Assembly: GCA_965243715.1 (NCBI GenBank)
Contig: CBDEVU010000017.1
Span: 1,116,001 to 1,180,000, forward strand
Length of the DNA: 64,000 nucleotides
Direction: 5' to 3'
DNA from: UBA11606 sp965243715
GTDB taxonomy: Bacteria > Actinomycetota > Acidimicrobiia > Acidimicrobiales > Aldehydirespiratoraceae
The stretch's first letter is position 1; each line of letters starts with the position of its first letter. Below the pieces are notes generated by a model, which did not search any database, had not been told where the DNA came from, and saw only the letters and a list, made by a program, of their open reading frames with translations. Position numbers and translations under genes: made by a program. Shown piece after piece: positions 23,399-32,508 of the stretch.

Positions 23399-24157
23399 GT
23401 GTTCAAGATCGCGGCTATCCAGCACGACATTGTCTGGGAAGACCCCGACGCTAACCAGGCCGCTATTCGTCCCCTCGTTGAAGCGGCTGTCGCACAGGGC
23501 GCGCAGGTGGTGGTGTTGAGCGAGATGTGGGCCACCGGTTTCTCCATGAACAGCGCAGTGATTGCCGAGGACCACGATGGCCCGATCCCCACGTTCATGA
23601 AAGAACTCGCCGTTTCGTCGGGGGCCTGGATTCTTGGCTCATTCCCTGAGCGAACCGTGGGTTATGAGCGGCCCACTAATCGTTTCTTGTTCGCCGGACC
23701 CTGTGGTGAAGACGTGCGGTACTCAAAGGTGCGGCCCTTCTCTTTTGCCGGGGAGGACCAGCACTACAGCGCCGGACGAACGCTCGAGAGGGCTCTCATT
23801 CACGGTGTGCGGGTTATGCCGTTGGTTTGCTACGACCTACGGTTCGCCGATCTCTTCTGGAATGCGGCGTCAGAAACTGACTGCTTCATCGTGGTCGCCA
23901 ACTGGCCGATGGCCCGCCGTCAACACTGGACGGCCTTGCTGCGGGCCAGAGCGATCGAGAATCAGGCTTACGTCGTAGGAGTGAACCGGATCGGATCGGG
24001 CGGCGGGTTGGAGTACCGCGGCGACACCCGGATCATCGACCCTCTCGGTGACGTCATCAAGGCGCCCGCTAACGAGGTGGCCACGATTCAGGCGCCGATC
24101 GATGAGACCTGGGTGGCCGACGTCCGAGCACGGTTTCCTTTCATGCACGACCGCTGA
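23399..24157 (+). CDS. Carbon-nitrogen hydrolase, omega-amidase-like
   Basis: A 252-residue nitrilase-superfamily hydrolase with the Glu-Lys-Cys triad: E42 (VVLSEMWATGF), K110 (RYSKVRPFSF) and C144 (PLVCYDLRF). The CYDLRF motif and length fit omega-amidase/YafV-like proteins, which hydrolyse alpha-ketoglutaramate-type amides; the exact substrate is inferred from family only. The GTG start has a GGGGGG ribosome site at about 23387-23392. Its 3' end overlaps the convergent ABC exporter gene by 17 nt, the largest convergent overlap in the window. Confidence 0.88.
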   Translation: MFKIAAIQHDIVWEDPDANQAAIRPLVEAAVAQGAQVVVLSEMWATGFSMNSAVIAEDHDGPIPTFMKELAVSSGAWILGSFPERTVGYERPTNRFLFAGPCGEDVRYSKVRPFSFAGEDQHYSAGRTLERALIHGVRVMPLVCYDLRFADLFWNAASETDCFIVVANWPMARRQHWTALLRARAIENQAYVVGVNRIGSGGGLEYRGDTRIIDPLGDVIKAPANEVATIQAPIDETWVADVRARFPFMHDR

Positions 24158-25901
24158 GTCCCCGAGTCCAGGCGTGGTGTAACGCGGCGTAGCGGCCGTT
24201 GAGGGCGAGAAGATCCTGGTGGGTTCCGTGCTCAACGATGCGGCCCTGATCGAACACTAAAACGGTGTCGCAACGCTCCGCTGTGGAGAGCCGATGGGCG
24301 ACCGTGATGATGGTGCGACCCTGTTGAACGCGGTCGAGGGCGACCGACATAGCCAGTTCGGTGGCCGGGTCCAACGACGAGGTTGCTTCGTCAAGGATAA
24401 GGAGTCCAGGGTCGGCCACCGCCGCGCGAATCAACGCCACCAACTGTCGTTCACCGACGGAGAGACCCTCGCCGGCCGGTCCCAGGACCGTGTCGAGGCC
24501 GTCGGGGAGTTGAGCCACCCAGCCCTCGAGTCCTAGATACGAAACCGCGGCGGAGAGGTCGGCGTCGGTGGCGTCGTCGCGGCCCCGCAGGATGTTGGAG
24601 CGGACCGTTGTGGCGAATAAAAAGCCGTCTTGGGGAACCATGCGGACGAGGGAGCGACGGTCCACGTCCGAAATGTGGCGGAGATTGACGCCCCCGATCC
24701 AAATGACGCCCGTGTCCGGATCGGCGAGGCGGCATAACAGGCGGGCCATCGTTGTCTTACCCGATCCTGTGGCACCAACCATGGCCACCGAGGATCCGGC
24801 GGTAATCGACAAGTCGATATGGTGGAGCACTGTGTGATCGCCGTAGGCAAACGAGACGTCCTCCACCGTGACGCCCAGCGCGCCGTCGCCAACCGGGCAC
24901 GGATGGGTAGGCGACGAAATGGCTGGGGGCCGTTCGGCTAGTTCGATGGATCGGTTCCAGCCAGCCAAGGCGAGCGAAGTGTGGTCGATGACCTCGGTGA
25001 GTTCCGCCACGGGAGTGAGGATCATTTGCACTAGGAATAACATGGCGATGGTGGTGCCGAGGCCCGGCCCATCGGCACCCAAGCCAATGGCGAGGAGCAG
25101 TACCGCACTGATGGCGATAGTGCCGAACGCATCCGACACGGGGAAGATCACCGCACTGACCTTGTTCAGATGAATTTGCGCGTCGTAACACTCCTCCACT
25201 CGTTCAGTCAGCCTTCGTTCTGTCTGGCCCTGTTGGCCGAACGTTCGGATCACATTGCCTCCCGCGATGGCTTCAGTGGTGTCGCTCAACAGGTCGGCGG
25301 TTCGTTCCCTCCACCCCGCAACCCGGCGTTGTTGGGAACGCTGCAGGGTCAACAAGATCGGCACCATCGCGGTGAGCGAGACGGTAGCAATCAGCGCCAG
25401 GGGCCAAGAGTAGATGAACATTGCCACCGCGGCTGTCGCGGCGATGCTGAGGTTCACCAGCCACGCAAACGCGCCCCAGTCAAAGAAGTGGGTGAGCAGT
25501 TCTATATCGCCGGTGGTGCGAGAGACGAGATCACCTTGCCGTTCGACGGCGTGTTCTGCGAGGGAAAGGTCGACGGCTCGGCGAAGAACCGTGCGCCGAA
25601 GCTTGGCCAAAGCTCGTTCGGCGACGTGAAGGAGCACCCACTGTGTGGCCACCGACAGCAGTACTACGGCGAGAACAACGACGGTAGTGGTGAGCGCCAA
25701 ACGATTGAGAATCGAAGTGTCGATCCCTCCCTCCGCCAGCAAGCCGTCGTCGATGATGCGCTGGAACAGGATCGGGATCGCCACCCGCCCGAGCCCCAGC
25801 AAGATCCCCGATATCGCCAGCCCGCCAATGACCGGCCGTAGCTCCGGGTTGAGACGTAAGCCCCGGCGAATGGTGTCAAATGCGGTGGATTTTTTGGCCA
25901 T
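24141..25901 (-). CDS. ABC exporter half-transporter, catalytic-Glu subunit
   Basis: A 586-residue fused permease-ATPase. Six membrane segments occupy about residues 20-310; the ATPase has Walker A GATGSGKTT, signature LSVGERQ, Walker B LLILDEATSSLDPA with the catalytic Glu, and H-loop His in VAHRLST. The signature departs from LSGGQ. Together with the partner gene's degenerate Walker B this marks a heterodimeric exporter: this subunit supplies the Glu of the active composite site, while its odd signature faces the weak site. The start overlaps the upstream gene's stop as TAATG. Export substrate (lipid, drug or peptide) unknown. Confidence 0.9.
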   Translation of the reverse strand: MAKKSTAFDTIRRGLRLNPELRPVIGGLAISGILLGLGRVAIPILFQRIIDDGLLAEGGIDTSILNRLALTTTVVVLAVVLLSVATQWVLLHVAERALAKLRRTVLRRAVDLSLAEHAVERQGDLVSRTTGDIELLTHFFDWGAFAWLVNLSIAATAAVAMFIYSWPLALIATVSLTAMVPILLTLQRSQQRRVAGWRERTADLLSDTTEAIAGGNVIRTFGQQGQTERRLTERVEECYDAQIHLNKVSAVIFPVSDAFGTIAISAVLLLAIGLGADGPGLGTTIAMLFLVQMILTPVAELTEVIDHTSLALAGWNRSIELAERPPAISSPTHPCPVGDGALGVTVEDVSFAYGDHTVLHHIDLSITAGSSVAMVGATGSGKTTMARLLCRLADPDTGVIWIGGVNLRHISDVDRRSLVRMVPQDGFLFATTVRSNILRGRDDATDADLSAAVSYLGLEGWVAQLPDGLDTVLGPAGEGLSVGERQLVALIRAAVADPGLLILDEATSSLDPATELAMSVALDRVQQGRTIITVAHRLSTAERCDTVLVFDQGRIVEHGTHQDLLALNGRYAALHHAWTRGLSGRA

Positions 25902-27649
25902 TAGCGTGTTGCTTGGGCTTGGTAGGCCTCGACGAGTTCTCGGTAGCCTGGTTCTTTCAGCAAGTCCTCGTGGGTCCCGGTTTGGGTCACCTGGCCGTTG
26001 GCTACGAGGGCCACTCGGTCGGCGGCGATCATGGCCGCGACACGGTGGGTAACCATCACCACGGTAGTCGGCAACGCCACGAGGGCGGCGATGATTTCCT
26101 CCTCGAGTGACGGATCAATGGACGAGGTGGCGTCATCGAGAAGGAGGAGTCCTGGTGCTCCGGCGATGGCCCGGGCCAGCGCCACCCGTTGACGCTGACC
26201 GCCCGAAAGCGCCACCCCTCGTTCCCCCACGACAGTGTCGAACCCGTCGGGCAACTCAGTCGTCATAGCACCCGCGCCTGCCGTGGTTAGGGCCGCTTCG
26301 ATTTGAGCGGGGGATAGGGCGCGTCCGTAGGCAACGTTGTCGCGTATCGTGCCGCTGAACAGCACCGCGGTTTGCGCGGCGATTGTAAGCTGGCTCCGCA
26401 GCGAGTCCTCGTCGACCGTGAGAGAGTTGATCCCGTTGTAGGAAATGACGCCGTGTTCAACGCGGCGGAGCCGTGCGAGAACCTCGATTAGGGTGGATTT
26501 GCCAGCCGCTGTCGGGCCGACGAGTGCGAGGGTCTCGCCCGCACGAATGTCGAGAGTCAGGTTCGCGAGCCGTGGTTGGTCGGCCTCGCCGACCGTGACG
26601 TTTGCGAGGTGAGCAGCGAGCGGTCCGGGCCGCAACGTCACCGTCGCGGCAGTGGGCGAGCGGAGAGGATCGTCGGGTTGTCTGCGGATCCTGTCGACCC
26701 GACGACGCCCCACTACCGACAATGGGAGGGCGGTAAGGAAGAACCCGATGACCTGCATCGGGAAGGCCAACACGCCAAAAAGGGCCACTGCTTGAACCAG
26801 ACCTCCCGGTTCAAGGGCCCCACTTTCGACCCGGTTGGTGCCGACGACAATGATGAGGATCATCGCTAATTGGGGCAGCAGGCTGAAGATTTGGTTGATT
26901 CCGAGCTTGAGTAACCCGATATGGACCCGTCGGCGCCGATGATGATCAACAATCTCGGCGAAGCGGGCGAGTTCCGCGTCCTCGCGTCCGAGTGTCTTGA
27001 TGACCTGCGTGCCGGCGATGATCTCGCTGGTCGCCGCGGTGACTTCGGCGTTGGCGGTTCGTTCCCGGTCGGTGGGAGTTTCGAGCATCACGGCGCTGGC
27101 CCAACTGGTGGCCATCACCAGCGGGAGGAAGCCCACAGTGGCCAACATCAGCGGTAGATCCAGCGCGGCTAAGCTGGCCACGGCAAAGACGATCATGGCT
27201 ATCGCGCCGATTGCGAACGGGGCGGGGTGGATGACCCCAATTGCTGCTTCGGTGTCGGCGTCGATACCGGCGAGCAGTTCGCCCGGTGGTCGGCGGCGGA
27301 GCTGATCAAGTGATACCGAAACGAATCGCTCCGAGAGGTCGTGCTGAAGCGAGGCGCGTGCCCGCGCCGCGGCCATACCAGCGAAGTAGCGGCGCACTAT
27401 CACCCCAGTGAGGCGCAAAGCCATGATGGCGATGAGGAGTGAAACCGCAGCCCAGTGGGCGGTAGTTGCGCCGTCGTAGAGCGGTACCAGTGCCCGGTCG
27501 GTGACGTAACCAAGCGCGTAGGCGGAGCCAACCGACCCCGCCGCGTAGGCTAACGAACCAACCGTAGCGACGGCGAACGGCGAGAAGTTTTCCCGCCAGT
27601 AGGAGCCGACCAGCGAGAAGCCGTCGGCGATCGGAGAACGACCGGCCAT
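25901..27649 (-). CDS. ABC exporter half-transporter, degenerate-site subunit
   Basis: A 582-residue fused permease-ATPase, partner of the gene that follows it. The ATPase has Walker A GPTAAGKST, canonical signature LSGGQRQRVALARA, but Walker B LLLLDDATSSIDPS, where Asp replaces the catalytic Glu; the H-loop His (VTHRV) is kept. This is the pattern of TM287/288-like heterodimers with one active and one degenerate ATP site. The ATG at 27649 has a TAGCGT box 7 nt upstream and no ribosome site, so the two-gene operon begins leaderless. The 1-nt overlap with the next gene supports equal production. Confidence 0.9.
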   Translation of the reverse strand: MAGRSPIADGFSLVGSYWRENFSPFAVATVGSLAYAAGSVGSAYALGYVTDRALVPLYDGATTAHWAAVSLLIAIMALRLTGVIVRRYFAGMAAARARASLQHDLSERFVSVSLDQLRRRPPGELLAGIDADTEAAIGVIHPAPFAIGAIAMIVFAVASLAALDLPLMLATVGFLPLVMATSWASAVMLETPTDRERTANAEVTAATSEIIAGTQVIKTLGREDAELARFAEIVDHHRRRRVHIGLLKLGINQIFSLLPQLAMILIIVVGTNRVESGALEPGGLVQAVALFGVLAFPMQVIGFFLTALPLSVVGRRRVDRIRRQPDDPLRSPTAATVTLRPGPLAAHLANVTVGEADQPRLANLTLDIRAGETLALVGPTAAGKSTLIEVLARLRRVEHGVISYNGINSLTVDEDSLRSQLTIAAQTAVLFSGTIRDNVAYGRALSPAQIEAALTTAGAGAMTTELPDGFDTVVGERGVALSGGQRQRVALARAIAGAPGLLLLDDATSSIDPSLEEEIIAALVALPTTVVMVTHRVAAMIAADRVALVANGQVTQTGTHEDLLKEPGYRELVEAYQAQATR

Positions 27650-27656
27650 CTAGGTC

Positions 27657-27662
27657 ACGCTA
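27657..27662 (-). promoter_or_regulatory. -10 box TAGCGT for the ABC exporter operon (leaderless)
   Basis: TAGCGT on the minus strand ends 7 nt before the ATG at 27649. Confidence 0.55.
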
Positions 27663-27678
27663 AAGGCCAGCGCCCGGA

Positions 27679-29391
27679 TCAGGCGAGGGCTTGTTGCAGT
27701 TCGCGTTTCAGGAACTTCCCGTTGGCGTTCTGCGGTAGCGGTTCGCGCATGAACCACACCCGTTCGGGAATCTTGAACTTGGCCATGCTGTCGGCCAAAA
27801 AAGCCGTGAGAGCGGCCTGGTCGAGAGTCGAGCCGGCTCGCAGATGAATCGCCACACCGACTACTTCACCGAGTCGTTCGTCGGGCACCCCGAAAACGGC
27901 AGCCTCGGCGATGTCGGGATGTTGGTAGATGGCGGCCTCAACCTCGGCGCAATAAACGTTCTCACCGCCACGTAGAACCATGTCCTTGGCTCGGTCGACG
28001 ATGTGGACGAAGTGATCGTCGTCGACGTAAACAATGTCGCCGGTTTTGAACCAACCGTCTTGGATTGCTTCGGCGGTTGCTTGCTCGCGGTTGAGGTAGC
28101 CTTTGATGACGGCGGGGCCCTTGACCCACAACTCGCCCCGTTCGCCGCGGGGGACATCGTTGCCGTCAACGCCTACGATCCGGGACTCAAACGACGGCAG
28201 GACCCGACCCGCTGAGGTGGGTTTAGCGCTGAAGAAGACGTTTCCTACCGTGGTGATCACGCCGTGGGTCTCGGTCAAGCCGTAGCCCGTTGCTGGTTTC
28301 ACCGCGCCCTCGGCTTTGTCGATCTTGTCAACGAGATCGGGCTGGATGGCCGCACCCCCGCCGCCCATCTGACCTAGCGATGTCGTGTCGCGCGTGGCCC
28401 AGTCGGGGTGGACCAGCAACTCGCGGCTCATGGTCGGCACGCCGGTGAAGGTAGTGACTTCCTCGCGTTCGATGAGTTCTAGGGCGCGCTCTGCATCCCA
28501 TTTGTGCAACAGGACGACTTTAGCTCCCACAGCGGTACACGGATGCAGCACGCAGTTGTTAGCGGTCACGTGAAACAGCGGGGTCGGCACCATGACCGCA
28601 GGCGGAACGTCCCGTGGTTTTTCGATGGTGAGGTCGCCCGCGGCGACGAGTTTGGCGGTGGCCGCGGCGGCGATGGTGTTAGCAAAGCCCATGTGCATGA
28701 GGTTATGCACCGAGCCTCGATGGGTGAGTTGTGCCCCTTTGGGCGAGCCGGTCGTGCCGGACGTGTAGAAGATGCAGATGTCGTCGTCGGGGTGGATGTC
28801 CACCGCGGGAAGCGCGGCGGGGGCCGTGTCGGGGTTGACCACGTCGGTCCAACGAGAGGCGTGAGCGGGAAGGTCACGATCGGAGCGGACCGAGATGACA
28901 GACATCGGGGCGGTCTTGCGCAGGCCGGCGAGAATGGGTACAAGTCGTTCGAGTCGTTCGTCGTCGACCACGACAACTTTGGGTCGCGAATCTGCCATGG
29001 CGTATTCCAACTCGGCGCTAGTCCACCATGCGTTGACTCCGACCGCGGCGGCCCCTAGACAAATCGTGGCCCAGTAGGTGAACGCCCACTCGGGGTAGTT
29101 GCGCATGGCGATGGCGACACGGTCGCCAGCGCCGACGTTATATTCGGTGGCCAGCGTGTGGGCGAGCGAACGAACAATGGCGTGGGCTTGCGCGTAGCTA
29201 AAGCGCTCGTCTTCGAAAACTATGTATGGCTTGTCGCCGTAGCCCGCCGATAGTTCCCAGACAAAGCGCATGTGCGGCGGGGCGGCATCAAAGACCCGCA
29301 TCTGGAGGCCGCGGACTTCCTGCACGCTCGTTGCGAAAGGGCCGCCGGGCCCGGTTAGTTCCTCCCAGGTCGATGTCAGTACGTCAATCAC
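27679..29391 (-). CDS. AMP-dependent acyl-CoA synthetase/ligase
   Basis: A 570-residue adenylate-forming enzyme with ATP loop IFYTSGTTGSPKGAQLTH, TGYGLTETHGVIT, hinge region GWFKTGDIVYVDDD, GGENVYCAEVE and the C-terminal Lys in NANGKFLKREL. It resembles fatty acyl-CoA ligases that feed beta-oxidation; substrate unknown. I chose GTG 29391 because AAGGA lies 8 nt upstream and the family start (TSTWEELTG) follows; the open frame to 29529 would run over the divergent psuG start. The short gap to the ABC exporter gene carries that operon's own -10 box. Confidence 0.88.
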   Translation of the reverse strand: MIDVLTSTWEELTGPGGPFATSVQEVRGLQMRVFDAAPPHMRFVWELSAGYGDKPYIVFEDERFSYAQAHAIVRSLAHTLATEYNVGAGDRVAIAMRNYPEWAFTYWATICLGAAAVGVNAWWTSAELEYAMADSRPKVVVVDDERLERLVPILAGLRKTAPMSVISVRSDRDLPAHASRWTDVVNPDTAPAALPAVDIHPDDDICIFYTSGTTGSPKGAQLTHRGSVHNLMHMGFANTIAAAATAKLVAAGDLTIEKPRDVPPAVMVPTPLFHVTANNCVLHPCTAVGAKVVLLHKWDAERALELIEREEVTTFTGVPTMSRELLVHPDWATRDTTSLGQMGGGGAAIQPDLVDKIDKAEGAVKPATGYGLTETHGVITTVGNVFFSAKPTSAGRVLPSFESRIVGVDGNDVPRGERGELWVKGPAVIKGYLNREQATAEAIQDGWFKTGDIVYVDDDHFVHIVDRAKDMVLRGGENVYCAEVEAAIYQHPDIAEAAVFGVPDERLGEVVGVAIHLRAGSTLDQAALTAFLADSMAKFKIPERVWFMREPLPQNANGKFLKRELQQALA

Positions 29392-29457
29392 CAGAAAGTT
29401 CCTTTTCCATTGCGGACTCTCGTCGGCCCTTTGGGTTACGTCCCTCGCCCCCCGCCG

Positions 29458-29463
29458 TAGTCT
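29458..29463 (+). promoter_or_regulatory. -10 box TAGTCT for psuG (leaderless)
   Basis: TAGTCT ends 6 nt before the ATG at 29470. The AGGGAG in between touches the ATG and is too close for ribosome binding. Confidence 0.55.
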
Positions 29464-29469
29464 AGGGAG

Positions 29470-30387
29470 ATGAAGAGGAGCGCGTTTCGTATCGGCGATG
29501 AGGTGGTTGCCGCACTGGCGATAGGCCAACCGGTGGTGGCTATGGAATCTACGATCTACAGTGGCCTCGGCTTGCCGTCGCCCGCCAACGTCGAGTGCCT
29601 CGATCGCTGCAACAGGGCCATCCGCGATCAGGGAGCCGTGCCCGCCCTGACCGCGGTACTAGACGGTGTGGCGGTGATTGGTTGTACCGAGGCTGAGACG
29701 AACCGGATACTCGCCAGCCTGAACAAGTTGGCCGCACGCGACCTTGGCCATGCCCTGGCGACCGGCGTTGCCGTGGGGGTGACGACCGTGTCGGCCACGC
29801 TCACCATCGCCGGTCGCGCCGGGGTCTCGGTGTTCGCGACTGGCGGCATTGGCGGCGTCCATCGAGGGGCTGCGAAGTCCGGCGACGTGTCTCACGACCT
29901 GCTCGCCATCGCCCGCCATCGGGTGGCCACGGTCTCCGCTGGGGCGAAAGCCTTTCTTGATCTACCCCGAACGCTGGAGGAACTTGAAACACTCGGTGTT
30001 CCCGTTGTCGGCTGGAACACGGACCGCTTTCCCGCCTTCTACGTGCGCGATTCGGGCTACCCGGTGACGATGACGGTGACCGATGGTCAGCAGGTGGCCG
30101 ATCTCATGGCAGCTAACCGCGAACTCGGCCATCAGGGTGGGGTTCTGGTCGTCAACCCGATTCCCGCAACCGATGAGTTAGATCCTGAGCGGATCAAGGC
30201 CGCGATCGACGCCGCGGTGGCGGAGGCCACAGTTCGCGGGGTGCGAGGGCCGGGAGTCACCCCGGTAGTTCTGGGCGCCATTGCGGAGGCCACCGACGGC
30301 GACAGTATTCCCGCCAACCTCGCCCTAGCGGAAAACAACGCGCGGGTGGCGGCCGAGATTGCGGTCGCTGTTGCCTCGACGATTTGA
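29470..30387 (+). CDS. psuG: Pseudouridine-5'-phosphate glycosidase
   Basis: A 305-residue PsuG-family protein. Typical blocks are VVAMESTIYSGLGLPSPAN, VPALTAVLDGVAVIGC, VFATGGIGGVHRGA, TVSAGAKAFLDLPRTLE and VVNPIPATDELDP. PsuG splits pseudouridine 5'-phosphate into uracil and ribose 5-phosphate using a Mn site and a catalytic Lys. The usual partner, a PfkB-type pseudouridine kinase, is not next to it. Instead a cytochrome P450 gene follows, with the frame overlapping the stop. The promoter seems leaderless. Confidence 0.93.
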   Translation: MKRSAFRIGDEVVAALAIGQPVVAMESTIYSGLGLPSPANVECLDRCNRAIRDQGAVPALTAVLDGVAVIGCTEAETNRILASLNKLAARDLGHALATGVAVGVTTVSATLTIAGRAGVSVFATGGIGGVHRGAAKSGDVSHDLLAIARHRVATVSAGAKAFLDLPRTLEELETLGVPVVGWNTDRFPAFYVRDSGYPVTMTVTDGQQVADLMAANRELGHQGGVLVVNPIPATDELDPERIKAAIDAAVAEATVRGVRGPGVTPVVLGAIAEATDGDSIPANLALAENNARVAAEIAVAVASTI

Positions 30388-30419
30388 TCGTGGGGCGCCA
30401 AGTTCGCAATCGTGGTGAG

Positions 30420-31631
30420 ATGAACAAGTCCTTTGATGCCGATGCCACGCTAATCAGAGTCCTTTCCGACCCGGCCTGCATCCCCGATCCGTACCCCCTG
30501 TATCGGCAGTTGAGGGAGAACAGTCCGATTTTTCAAACCGCGGCGACCGGTGCCTATGTCGTTACCCGGTTTGAAGACGCCCGGGCGATTTTACGGGATC
30601 CCCGCGGCGGAAGGAGCGCGACGATTGAGCAAGCCGTCCGAGGGTCTATCAGCGATTCGCGCCGCGAACGTCCGAGCCCGACTTCGATGCTCTTTCTCAA
30701 TCCTCCCGATCACACCCGAATCCGGGGCCTAGTTGCTCGTTCCTTTACCCCGAGGCGAGTCGAGCGTCTCCGCTCTGACATCACCGATATGGCTGACGAG
30801 TTGCTGGACAACCTAGCGGGTGAGGGCGATTTTGTTGACCAGGTGGCGTTTCCGCTGCCGGCCAATGTCATCAGTGCGCTGGTGGGGGTACCCAAGGCTG
30901 ATCGAGCGTACCTGCGACCGCTGATAGCGGCCCTCGGGGTTGGTATAGAACCCACCGCAACACCGGAAGAGATTGCGATCGCCGATGCGGCGGGGGAGGA
31001 AATAACCGGCTACCTTCTTGACCTCATCGCCCTGCGACGGGCGCAACCCGAAGACGATCTCTTGTCGGGAATGATCGAAGCGAGTGATTGCGGGGATCGA
31101 CTCACCGAGTCCGAAGTTATCGCCAACACGCTGCTCATCTACGCGGCTGGCTTTGAGACAACGACGCACCTGCTCGGCAATACAGTCCGCGCCCTCGTCG
31201 CCCACCCCGAGCAGCACCGAATTCTGCGCCACGACCGATCGCTGATCTCCTCCGCGATCGAGGAAGTTCTCCGTTATGACCCACCGGTGCAACTCAACGG
31301 TCGCCACGTGTTCGATGACCTTGAGTTGGCTGGAACCACGATCCCGGCCGGTTCGGGGGTCATGGTTTTGATCGGTGCGGTGAATCGAGACACTGCGCTC
31401 TTAGCTAATCCTGACCGCTTTGACGTGACCCGTACCGATAGCCAAATGTTGTCTTTTGGATCGGGCATTCATTTCTGTTTGGGAGCGGCGCTGGCGCGGC
31501 TTGAAGGAAAAGTGTTGCTCGGGCGACTTCTTGATCGCTACAACCGCTGGGAGATAACGGCGGAGCCAACGTGGCGTAAGCGCATCACCTTGCGCGGGGT
31601 TGAACGCCTCGACGTACGGCTCTCAACATAG
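30420..31631 (+). CDS. Cytochrome P450
   Basis: A 403-residue soluble bacterial P450. The I-helix oxygen motif is AGFETTTH, the K-helix ExxR is in EEVLRYDPP, and the heme loop FGSGIHFCLGAALARLE has the thiolate ligand C353. P450s hydroxylate or otherwise oxidise small hydrophobic compounds using two electrons from a ferredoxin system, which is not encoded nearby. The frame is open from TTG 30384, overlapping the psuG stop, but ATG 30420 gives the normal length. Substrate unknown. The 3' end faces the enoyl-CoA hydratase gene 24 nt away. Confidence 0.9.
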   Translation: MNKSFDADATLIRVLSDPACIPDPYPLYRQLRENSPIFQTAATGAYVVTRFEDARAILRDPRGGRSATIEQAVRGSISDSRRERPSPTSMLFLNPPDHTRIRGLVARSFTPRRVERLRSDITDMADELLDNLAGEGDFVDQVAFPLPANVISALVGVPKADRAYLRPLIAALGVGIEPTATPEEIAIADAAGEEITGYLLDLIALRRAQPEDDLLSGMIEASDCGDRLTESEVIANTLLIYAAGFETTTHLLGNTVRALVAHPEQHRILRHDRSLISSAIEEVLRYDPPVQLNGRHVFDDLELAGTTIPAGSGVMVLIGAVNRDTALLANPDRFDVTRTDSQMLSFGSGIHFCLGAALARLEGKVLLGRLLDRYNRWEITAEPTWRKRITLRGVERLDVRLST

Positions 31632-31655
31632 CTGATCAGATCGGCCGCGGCGGTG

Positions 31656-32483
31656 CTAAAAGCCGCGCCATTCGGGGTTGCGTCGCTCACGGAAGCTGGC
31701 TAGGCCCTCCCGAAAGTCCTCAGAGTGGGTGTTGATCTCCACCGCGAGCGCCTCGTTGTGGATCATCGTCTCGCGGCTGACGTCAAGGCTCTGGTTGACG
31801 AGCCACTTGGCTAAACCAAACGAAGTGGAAGGCCCGCTGGCGATGCGTTCGGCCCATTCGGTGACCGTTGCTTTGAGATCAGCGGCGGGAACCACCTTGT
31901 TGACCAGGCCGAGGGCGGCCGCTTCGCCAGCCGGTAGGTCGTCGGCGAACAAAAACAGCTCCATGGTCTTGCGTAGGCCGATAATACGCGGCAGGAGCCA
32001 GGCCCCTAAGGCATCGGGGACAAGTCCCCGTCGAGCGAAAACCTCGACAAACTTGGCGTGGTCGGCGGCGACAACGAGATCGCACGCCAAGGCGAGGTGA
32101 GAACCCATCCCGGCTGCGGTTCCATTCACGGCCGCGATGATTGGAATATCGCTGTCGAGGATCGCCGGGAACAGGGTGTACTGGCCATCAAGCAGGAGCC
32201 GCCGGGGATCGCCTACTACCTGCGGGGGCACCCCATCGAGACGATCTCGCTCGTACGGATGAGACAGATCGGCCCCCGGACAGAAAAGTTTTTGACCGGC
32301 TGCGGTCAAGACAATGCAACGGGCTCGGTGGGAGACGTTGAATTCCTGTATGAGGTCACGGATACGGTCGCGGCAGGCGGGATTGAGGGCGTTCCCCACC
32401 TCGGGACGGTCGATGGTGATCCAAGCAACCGAATTACGGACTTCTAAACGGATTTGATCCTCGAGCAGGTGGTCAGGTGCCAT
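31656..32483 (-). CDS. Enoyl-CoA hydratase/isomerase family protein
   Basis: A 275-residue crotonase-fold protein: VAWITIDRPEVGNALNP at the start, the oxyanion segment FCPGADLSHP, and NGTAAGMGSHLALACDLVVA in the core. The loop FARRGLVPDALGAWLLPRIIG is the usual second active-site segment; its Asp rather than Glu near the end leaves the exact reaction open. Members hydrate or isomerise enoyl-CoAs. ATG 32483 has a TACCAT box 6 nt upstream; the open frame to 32777 lies antisense to the helicase gene and is rejected. Confidence 0.88.
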   Translation of the reverse strand: MAPDHLLEDQIRLEVRNSVAWITIDRPEVGNALNPACRDRIRDLIQEFNVSHRARCIVLTAAGQKLFCPGADLSHPYERDRLDGVPPQVVGDPRRLLLDGQYTLFPAILDSDIPIIAAVNGTAAGMGSHLALACDLVVAADHAKFVEVFARRGLVPDALGAWLLPRIIGLRKTMELFLFADDLPAGEAAALGLVNKVVPAADLKATVTEWAERIASGPSTSFGLAKWLVNQSLDVSRETMIHNEALAVEINTHSEDFREGLASFRERRNPEWRGF

Positions 32484-32489
32484 GGCCTG

Positions 32490-32495
32490 ATGGTA
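32490..32495 (-). promoter_or_regulatory. -10 box TACCAT for the enoyl-CoA hydratase gene (leaderless)
   Basis: TACCAT on the minus strand ends 6 nt before the ATG at 32483. Its TA (32494-32495) is also the start of TAGTTC on the plus strand facing the helicase gene. Confidence 0.55.
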
Positions 32496-32508
32496 GTTCT
32501 GAACGGGT

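Noticed and set aside
31646..31667. CGCGGC/GCCGCG hairpin as terminator between P450 and enoyl-CoA hydratase genes
   Set aside because: Only 6 pairs, no T-run, and half of it lies in the last codons of the hydratase gene.
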